26,958 nucleotides of DNA from a virus: positions 1-26,958 of the IMG/VR virus record IMGVR_UViG_3300027907_000044, one strand, 5' to 3'. The notes under the pieces are model-generated. The model was given only the letters and a program-made list of their open reading frames with translations. It was not told the origin of the DNA and made no database searches. Of the stretch, positions 23,616 through 26,958 are shown one piece after another (the stretch's first letter is position 1; the number at the start of each line of letters is the position of its first letter). The position numbers were made by a program, and so were the translations under genes.

Positions 23616-23659
23616 ATAGAAAAACGCGGCGGCGCGGTCCCCCAACCGACAAAGCCGCC
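23616..23659 (-). terminator. Attenuator-like hairpin between early leftward genes
   Basis: On the minus strand GGCGGC (23659-23654) pairs with GCCGCC (23633-23628), enclosing a second short stem CGGT / ACCG, and is followed by GCG and TTTTT (23624-23620). The form is that of an intrinsic terminator placed between the 58-aa and 97-aa genes, only 11 bases before the ribosome site of the latter. It may attenuate the operon. Confidence 0.6.
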
Positions 23660-23720
23660 ACGTTATTCGCGACATGCACAGCCCTGACTGCCACGCCGCC
23701 GAATCGGGCTTACTCCCCGT

Positions 23721-23897
23721 TCAGCCCGATGTATCGTCAGATGCCTTATCGAAGCCCATAACTATCTCAATCACGTCAAGGCGGCCGTGAAGTGTCGCCA
23801 CTTCAGCGCGAAGGTTTTCGGCCTCCTCCCGCAGCTTGCGAAGCTCGGCCAGGTCGGCCGCCGCGCTTCGATTCAATCGTTGCTCTGATGTTCGCAT
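23721..23897 (-). CDS. Small coiled-coil protein
   Basis: Protein of 58 residues. Residues about 10-47 form a clear heptad-like coiled coil (ADLAELRKLREEAENLRAEV), so it should dimerise or bind a helical partner. The start at 23897 follows AGGGG at 4-5 bases; a longer frame to 24047 has no such site and crosses the palindromic region. It is the first leftward gene after the divergent promoter region, about 470 bases downstream of the predicted start site. It could be an early regulator or host-takeover peptide; no family is recognised. Confidence 0.6.
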   Translation of the reverse strand: MRTSEQRLNRSAAADLAELRKLREEAENLRAEVATLHGRLDVIEIVMGFDKASDDTSG

Positions 23898-24004
23898 AAA
23901 TCCCCTAAAGAGAAATTGAGTGGGCAGCTTTTCGGTATACCTGTCGGCGCGTCCGCCGTTGCATGCATCGCTGCCCATAACTTTTAGAATTGAATTGGCG
24001 GCGG

Positions 24005-24025
24005 GTAGACTCTCGCAGGGTCTAC
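24005..24025. promoter_or_regulatory. 21-bp operator-like palindrome
   Basis: Half-sites GTAGACTCT and AGGGTCTAC flank a CGC centre, with one mismatch between the arms. The 21-base span matches a dimeric HTH regulator footprint. It lies in the leader of the leftward early operon, so binding would block elongation rather than initiation; as RNA it would be a hairpin without a T-tract. Confidence 0.5.
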
Positions 24026-24371
24026 TTTTCGCCCGCGTCCCAGACATTCAGGAACATTCACGTGATGTCGTCTGAATGCGGCGAGTAGCGATCTACCCTC
24101 ACCCTCTGTTGTTTCGCCGCCAATTTTAATTGCTGCCGGCGTGTTCTCACGCGCGCGCCGATCGTACTGGATATTTGCGCTTGATATTGTGGCTCAAGCC
24201 TTTCGGGAGATTCACGCACAAGCAATCCGCGGCGGGATGAAATCCGCAGCAAGCTTAAAAGATCGAATAACCGAAGCGCGATGGTCGATCAACAAAGGAG
24301 AATACAAACCCGCCGCGCTCCGGCGCCGAACCCGATTGCACTTTCTCTTGCTTCTCCCTTTCGGCAAGCGT

Positions 24372-24400
24372 GTTATCTCACAGGCGAGAAAACTTGTCAA
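24372..24400 (-). promoter_or_regulatory. Leftward early promoter
   Basis: On the minus strand TTGACA (24400-24395), a 17-base spacer and GATAAC (24377-24372; 4 of 6 matches) form a good sigma70 promoter. Transcription would begin near 24365 and give a leader of about 470 bases before the 58-aa gene. Its -35 box is 5 bases from that of the rightward promoter. Confidence 0.65.
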
Positions 24401-24405
24401 TAGGG

Positions 24406-24434
24406 TTGCGCGGTTTTTATTTCGATGCTACATT
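24406..24434 (+). promoter_or_regulatory. Rightward early promoter, extended -10
   Basis: TTGCGC (24406-24411), a 17-base spacer and TGC-TACATT (extended -10; hexamer 24429-24434) point rightward. The start of transcription would fall near 24441, which is the ATG itself, so the HTH/AT-hook gene is predicted to have a leaderless mRNA. The -35 is weak; the extended -10 compensates. Confidence 0.55.
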
Positions 24435-24440
24435 GCGGCT

Positions 24441-24668
24441 ATGGCGACAGTGGAAAACAAAGTAATAACAACTGCCGAATTCGCCGGCTTGATGAGCGTG
24501 TCTTATCACTGCGCGATCCGATGGTTAAGGAAGGGAATAGTTCCCGGCGCCGTGAAGCGCAGTTTTGGCAAGGTCCATTACTGGGAGATTCCGATCGACG
24601 CGCTAAACATGAAACGACCGAAAGGCGGAAGGCCGCGAAAGGTAAGGCAAAATGGCAGAATCGACTAA
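24441..24668 (+). CDS. Excisionase/MerR-type HTH regulator with AT hook
   Basis: Protein of 75 residues. Residues about 8-57 are a winged helix-turn-helix of the excisionase/HTH_17 type (TTAEFAGLMSVSYHCAIRWLRKG, then the wing HYWEIPIDAL). Residues 59-69 (RPKGGRPRKVR) contain a GRP core like an AT hook, adding minor-groove binding. The start was chosen at the beginning of the HTH domain, 6 bases after a -10 box and without a ribosome site; a longer frame to 24141 is rejected. As the first rightward gene, facing the leftward promoter, it is a good candidate for the early switch regulator. No integrase is present, so a recombination role is unlikely. Confidence 0.75.
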   Translation: MATVENKVITTAEFAGLMSVSYHCAIRWLRKGIVPGAVKRSFGKVHYWEIPIDALNMKRPKGGRPRKVRQNGRID

Positions 24669-25347
24669 CACAAACGAACAATCCGACAGGGAATTCGACC
24701 TCACCATTAAGCTAGACGAACGCCCGCCAGGTGGTGTGAGCACCGTTGAGCTTATCGAGGGCGAGCCGACAGGCGGGGAGGAGAGCTACCACAACAGGAT
24801 ATGGAATATCCCATTCGGCTGTGACACTCGCCGCGCCGCAGCGGAGATTGCGAGCTATGCGGATAGACGAATCGCCGAGCTTGAGGCGCGCCTGGAACTG
24901 TTGCGAAAGTCAGAGGCGGGTACGTTGGCGCAGATGGCCGAAACGAATGAGAGGTTTGATGGCGCGCTATCGAAAATCACCGAACTAGAGGCGCAGTTGG
25001 CCGAGGCGAAAGCGCGGGCGGCGGATTTAGCGAAGGTGCTGGAACAGGTGGAGTGGGTATGGGTTGCCAGTCAAAACCAGAATGAACCCGCTGATTTAAT
25101 CTGTCCGTGGTGCAAACAGAGAAAAGGGCATCCGTGGCATAGGAACCAAGACGTTGACCACAAGCCCGACTGCGCACGCCAAGCCGCCCTCAATCCCGAC
25201 GCGCGGCAGGAAGGAGCGCGCGAATGGCCCGTGTGCCAATGTGGCCATTACGAGCTTAGTCGTTCAACTAGCGGCTGCGGCAGTGGCGATTGCAAATGCG
25301 TTGGATTCAATCCGCAATCGGCGCTGCGCCAAAGCGAGGGAGAATGA
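24652..25347 (+). CDS. Coiled-coil protein with two Cys/His clusters
   Basis: Protein of 231 residues, family not recognised. An acidic N-terminus is followed by a long coiled coil (about 60-133) and then two probable metal-binding clusters: C151, C154, H160, H163, H170, C174 and C195, C197, H199, C209, C214, C216. The combination suggests a dimeric zinc protein acting on nucleic acid or on a host protein. A ribosome site AAGG lies shortly before ATG, and the gene overlaps the regulator by 17 bases. This is probably an early host-interaction protein, by position only. Confidence 0.65.
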   Translation: MAESTNTNEQSDREFDLTIKLDERPPGGVSTVELIEGEPTGGEESYHNRIWNIPFGCDTRRAAAEIASYADRRIAELEARLELLRKSEAGTLAQMAETNERFDGALSKITELEAQLAEAKARAADLAKVLEQVEWVWVASQNQNEPADLICPWCKQRKGHPWHRNQDVDHKPDCARQAALNPDARQEGAREWPVCQCGHYELSRSTSGCGSGDCKCVGFNPQSALRQSEGE

Positions 25348-25571
25348 TACTTAAAGACCAGCAACACGACATGGGAACAAGCCCTATAACGCTGTGGACG
25401 TTTCGCATTGAGTGCGACGAGTGTAAGGCAGTCTTAGGCATCACAATGCACACGCGCGAGCAAACGCTGGCATTTGTCTACGAGGCGGGATGGAGGGTTA
25501 ATTCCAGGGCAAGGAAATACTTCCACCTTTGCTACAAGTGCGCTTATAGAGGTTGTCCGAGCGGTAGTTAA
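25344..25571 (+). CDS. Small zinc-ribbon-like protein
   Basis: Protein of 75 residues. C24-x2-C27 and C63-x2-C66, with a further C71, form a likely zinc ribbon around a central helix (MHTREQTLAFVYEAGWRV). It overlaps the upstream gene as ATGA with GAGGGAG just before it, so the two are coupled. A second Met at residue 10 is a possible internal start. Fold resembles small phage zinc-ribbon proteins of unknown role. Confidence 0.65.
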   Translation: MILKDQQHDMGTSPITLWTFRIECDECKAVLGITMHTREQTLAFVYEAGWRVNSRARKYFHLCYKCAYRGCPSGS

Positions 25572-25685
25572 GATAACTGGAATTACATGAGCGCAAATTC
25601 CCCACTCTTTACGTAACAACCATTATCGGACGCACTGGTAGTATGTCTACCCAAGCGCTTTACACTACTGAATTACAATTATCGG
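25572..25685. other. Intergenic region with a possible -10 box
   Basis: No gene is seen. TACAAT at 25674-25679 lies 6 bases before the next ATG, the same spacing as upstream of the HTH regulator, but no convincing -35 hexamer could be placed. Two short similar elements, ATTATCGGACGC (from 25623) and ATTATCGGATGCGG (from 25678), flank the region. Confidence 0.35.
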
Positions 25686-25916
25686 ATGCGGACGGTATAC
25701 CGAATGAACGAACAAGAACGACTCGAAGCCATAAGGACTATCGCGGCAGCGACAAGGATACTAGGGCAACTTGGCGACATGAAAAAACTAGACCGCTTTC
25801 TACAGACAATAGGATACTTGAGTCATCATAACGATTCCGTTCGCGCTGCTGCCGGCGGCCAGATTAGTCGAGATATATGGCAAGCGGAAGAAATCAACGC
25901 AATGGTGGGCAAGTAA
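25686..25916 (+). CDS. Small helical hypothetical protein
   Basis: Protein of 76 residues (70 if started at the internal Met7, 25704). It is all-helical and charged (NEQERLEAIRTIAAATRILG, then KKLDRFLQTIG), with no recognised family. No Shine-Dalgarno site precedes either start; TACAAT 6 bases before 25686 suggests leaderless expression. An overlapping frame at 25643-25831 is less protein-like. Coding status is likely but not secure. Confidence 0.5.
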   Translation: MRTVYRMNEQERLEAIRTIAAATRILGQLGDMKKLDRFLQTIGYLSHHNDSVRAAAGGQISRDIWQAEEINAMVGK

Positions 25917-25958
25917 CCACCCTCCCCGCCGCCGCGAGGCCGGGGAATAAAGGAGAAT

Positions 25959-26333
25959 ATGAAAGCAACTATGCTCTTTCTGACGTTCGCAATCCTGACC
26001 GCCGCAGCGCTGGCGCAGGGCGAAAAAGTCCGCGTATTGGCCCCTGTTCGCATAGCCGTGATAGCATCGGCTGGCGCTGACTGGGATTTGCGCGGCTTAG
26101 CGGTAAGAGAGCTGCAATCGCTCCGCAAGGTCGAGATAAGCGCCGATCGGCCGGACATCACGGTCCAGCTCGCCGCCGAGAGATTCAAGGGCGACTGTCG
26201 GGGCGTTGTGGCCGCCGTTTTCATAAGGTCGCGCGCTGGCAATGAGCTACACGTGATCGCTGGCGCCGACTGGCAGGAAATCGCCCGATCTCTCGCCGGC
26301 ACGGTCAAGGAAGTTATCGAAACCGGAAAATAG
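25959..26333 (+). CDS. Secreted (Sec signal peptide) protein
   Basis: Protein of 124 residues with a classic signal peptide: KAT, hydrophobic core MLFLTFAILTAA, and an ALA cleavage site after residue 19 leading to QGEK. The mature part of about 105 residues alternates beta and helix (VRIAVIASAG, ELHVIAGADWQEIARSLAGTV) and has one Cys. No lipobox is present, so it should be free in the periplasm or outside. AAGGAG lies 3 bases before ATG. Possible roles are superinfection exclusion, envelope-stress control or lysis timing. No family is recognised, and it lacks a peptidoglycan hydrolase motif. Confidence 0.7.
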   Translation: MKATMLFLTFAILTAAALAQGEKVRVLAPVRIAVIASAGADWDLRGLAVRELQSLRKVEISADRPDITVQLAAERFKGDCRGVVAAVFIRSRAGNELHVIAGADWQEIARSLAGTVKEVIETGK

Positions 26334-26336
26334 CCG

Positions 26337-26852
26337 ATGCCTACAACTACCGTAACTCCAACTTCGTTTACAACGCAAGATCCGGCGCAGGGCGGCCTAC
26401 CTGTGACCGGCGCGACGAACACAGGCCACGCAAACACAAGCGTCTCGGCGGCCGGTGATGACATTGGCGTATCGCAAGAGAAAAGCTGTCTATGGACCGG
26501 ATTCACCAATGTGAGCGGATCGCCTATCACTAAAACGCTGAAGATTACGCACACAAGCCAAGGGTCATTCAGTGGCGCGTCGGCTACCAATATCTTCACA
26601 TTGGAGTACAGCCTGAATGGCGGCGGCGCGTGGTCAACCGCTGTTTCCAGGGTTGCGATGACCACATCGCAAGGACCGACCGTCTTCAGCGTGGCGCTTC
26701 CTGCGAGTCAGGATCTCACACAGGTTCGCGTTCGCGATTTCATGCAAGCGATAGCCGTAAACATCGGCCACAGCGCGGCCGCAGACGCCACAATTTCAGA
26801 CATCAACATTGAGATAGCTACTCAGGACGTTCAGGTAGTTATCTTAATGTAA
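26337..26852 (+). CDS. Fibre-like beta-rich protein at the right end
   Basis: Protein of 171 residues, strongly beta and rich in Thr, Ser, Ala and Gly, starting with low-complexity PTTTVTPTSFTT. The core (FTNVSGSPITKTLKITHTSQ, then FTLEYSLNGGGAWS) resembles distal domains of phage fibres or other surface-exposed virion proteins. It starts 3 bases after the secreted-protein gene and ends 3 bases into the terminal inverted repeat (the stop lies at 26850-26852). It is on the opposite strand to the whole virion operon, which is odd for a structural gene. It could be an alternative receptor-binding protein or a surface-displayed factor working with the secreted protein. Confidence 0.6.
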   Translation: MPTTTVTPTSFTTQDPAQGGLPVTGATNTGHANTSVSAAGDDIGVSQEKSCLWTGFTNVSGSPITKTLKITHTSQGSFSGASATNIFTLEYSLNGGGAWSTAVSRVAMTTSQGPTVFSVALPASQDLTQVRVRDFMQAIAVNIGHSAAADATISDINIEIATQDVQVVILM

Positions 26853-26958
26853 CACTGTGGCTACCACGCTTGACACCATACTAAAACCATTCATACTACG
26901 CGCGCGTTGCTTGTACAGTAACCGAACAGCACGCGAGCCATTCATCATCACCTGAACA
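26849..26958. repeat. Inverted repeat, right arm (110 bp, perfect, reaches window end)
   Basis: This is the exact reverse complement of 433-542, and its outer end is the end of the window. If the left terminus (1-542) is a true terminal repeat, about 432 bases are missing here. It contains the outward promoter copy and no gene. Confidence 0.95.
26870..26897 (+). promoter_or_regulatory. Outward promoter inside the inverted repeat, right copy
   Basis: TTGACA (26870-26875), a 16-base spacer and CATACT (26892-26897) face the right end, mirroring the left copy. Only repeat sequence lies downstream in the window. Confidence 0.4.

Larger units (their letters stand above)
23898..24440. other. Divergent control region, no gene
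   Basis: The frames here lack ribosome sites and look like noise. The region holds two back-to-back promoters at its right end, the palindrome at 24005-24025, TCACGTGA (24058-24065), a distant inverted pair GCGGCGA (24078-24084) / TCGCCGC (24114-24120), GTAG/CTAC around 24085-24096, GGTATACC (23934-23941), and GGGCAGC (23922-23928) / GCTGCCC (23970-23976). The density of palindromes suggests operators, a structured leader RNA, or an origin. I cannot tell which from sequence alone. Confidence 0.6.

Noticed and set aside
24058-24252. 64-codon minus-strand frame in the control region
   Set aside because: It begins at a TTG without a ribosome site and covers the palindromes; low-complexity basic sequence.
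24141-24440. N-terminal extension of the HTH/AT-hook regulator
   Set aside because: The added 100 codons are Arg-rich noise covering both promoters; the HTH domain begins at the chosen ATG.
25925-25950. GC-rich inverted pair CCCCG/CGGGG before the secreted gene as a terminator
   Set aside because: Only five continuous pairs with mismatches inside and no T-tract; it may be chance in GC-rich DNA.
25826-26665. 279-codon minus-strand frame opposite the secreted and fibre-like genes
   Set aside because: No ribosome site, Ser/Ala/Thr/Arg-rich noise composition, and it crosses two well-supported plus-strand genes with good starts.
1-26958. tRNA, rRNA, CRISPR array, insertion sequence or integrase
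   Set aside because: I looked on both strands for tRNA-like cloverleafs, regularly spaced repeats and transposase or recombinase motifs and saw none; a dedicated tRNA search was not possible.

Overview
This window looks like a nearly complete genome, or one large contig, of a small tailed bacteriophage (Caudoviricetes), probably of podovirus build. The evidence is a continuous minus-strand morphogenesis module: small terminase, large terminase, portal, scaffold, HK97-type capsid, decoration protein, T7-gp11-like adaptor, T7-gp12-like nozzle, tail fibres, and large ejected internal proteins. No tape measure, tail tube or sheath gene is seen. The host cannot be named. Good Shine-Dalgarno sites, sigma70-like promoters and a Sec signal peptide point to an ordinary bacterium, and base composition is GC-rich by eye. 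I saw no integrase, DNA or RNA polymerase, primase, helicase, tRNA or CRISPR array.

Layout, left to right. 1-590 is a non-coding terminal region: a G-poor stretch with three 10-bp tandem repeats, a G-run cluster, two related hairpins, and one arm (433-542) of a perfect 110-bp inverted repeat whose other arm is the last 110 bases of the window (26849-26958). 591-911 is a small membrane protein gene. A strong minus-strand terminator (about 1005-1051) closes the late operon, which runs from 22609 down to 1095. In transcription order the operon holds a HTH protein, TerS, a DUF1737-like protein, TerL, portal, an Acb2/Tad1-like protein, a 47-aa protein, a zinc-ribbon protein, scaffold, capsid, decoration protein, a three-domain methyltransferase/FkbM/glycosyltransferase, two small proteins, adaptor, nozzle, two paralogous fibres, a jelly-roll-like protein, a 36-aa membrane peptide, two internal proteins and a 1121-aa polyvalent-type protein. 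22726-23897 holds four small leftward genes with two terminator-like hairpins. 23898-24440 is a divergent control region with two back-to-back promoters and several palindromes. 24441-26852 holds six rightward genes: a MerR/excisionase-like regulator with an AT hook, two cysteine-rich proteins, a small helical protein, a secreted protein and a fibre-like beta protein.

How it may work together (inference). The rightward regulator and the leftward small genes would be expressed first from the divergent promoters. The late operon then fires from a TTGACA promoter just upstream of the 105-aa HTH gene. The late genes mostly overlap or abut and have strong ribosome binding sites. Several early genes instead lie 6-9 bases downstream of a -10 box and would make leaderless mRNAs. 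Two accessory functions sit inside the virion module: a candidate cyclic-nucleotide sponge (anti-CBASS type) between portal and scaffold, and a candidate virion or surface-glycan modifier between decoration protein and adaptor. The terminal inverted repeat, the lack of recognisable replication genes and the lack of a recognisable endolysin are the main unexplained points.
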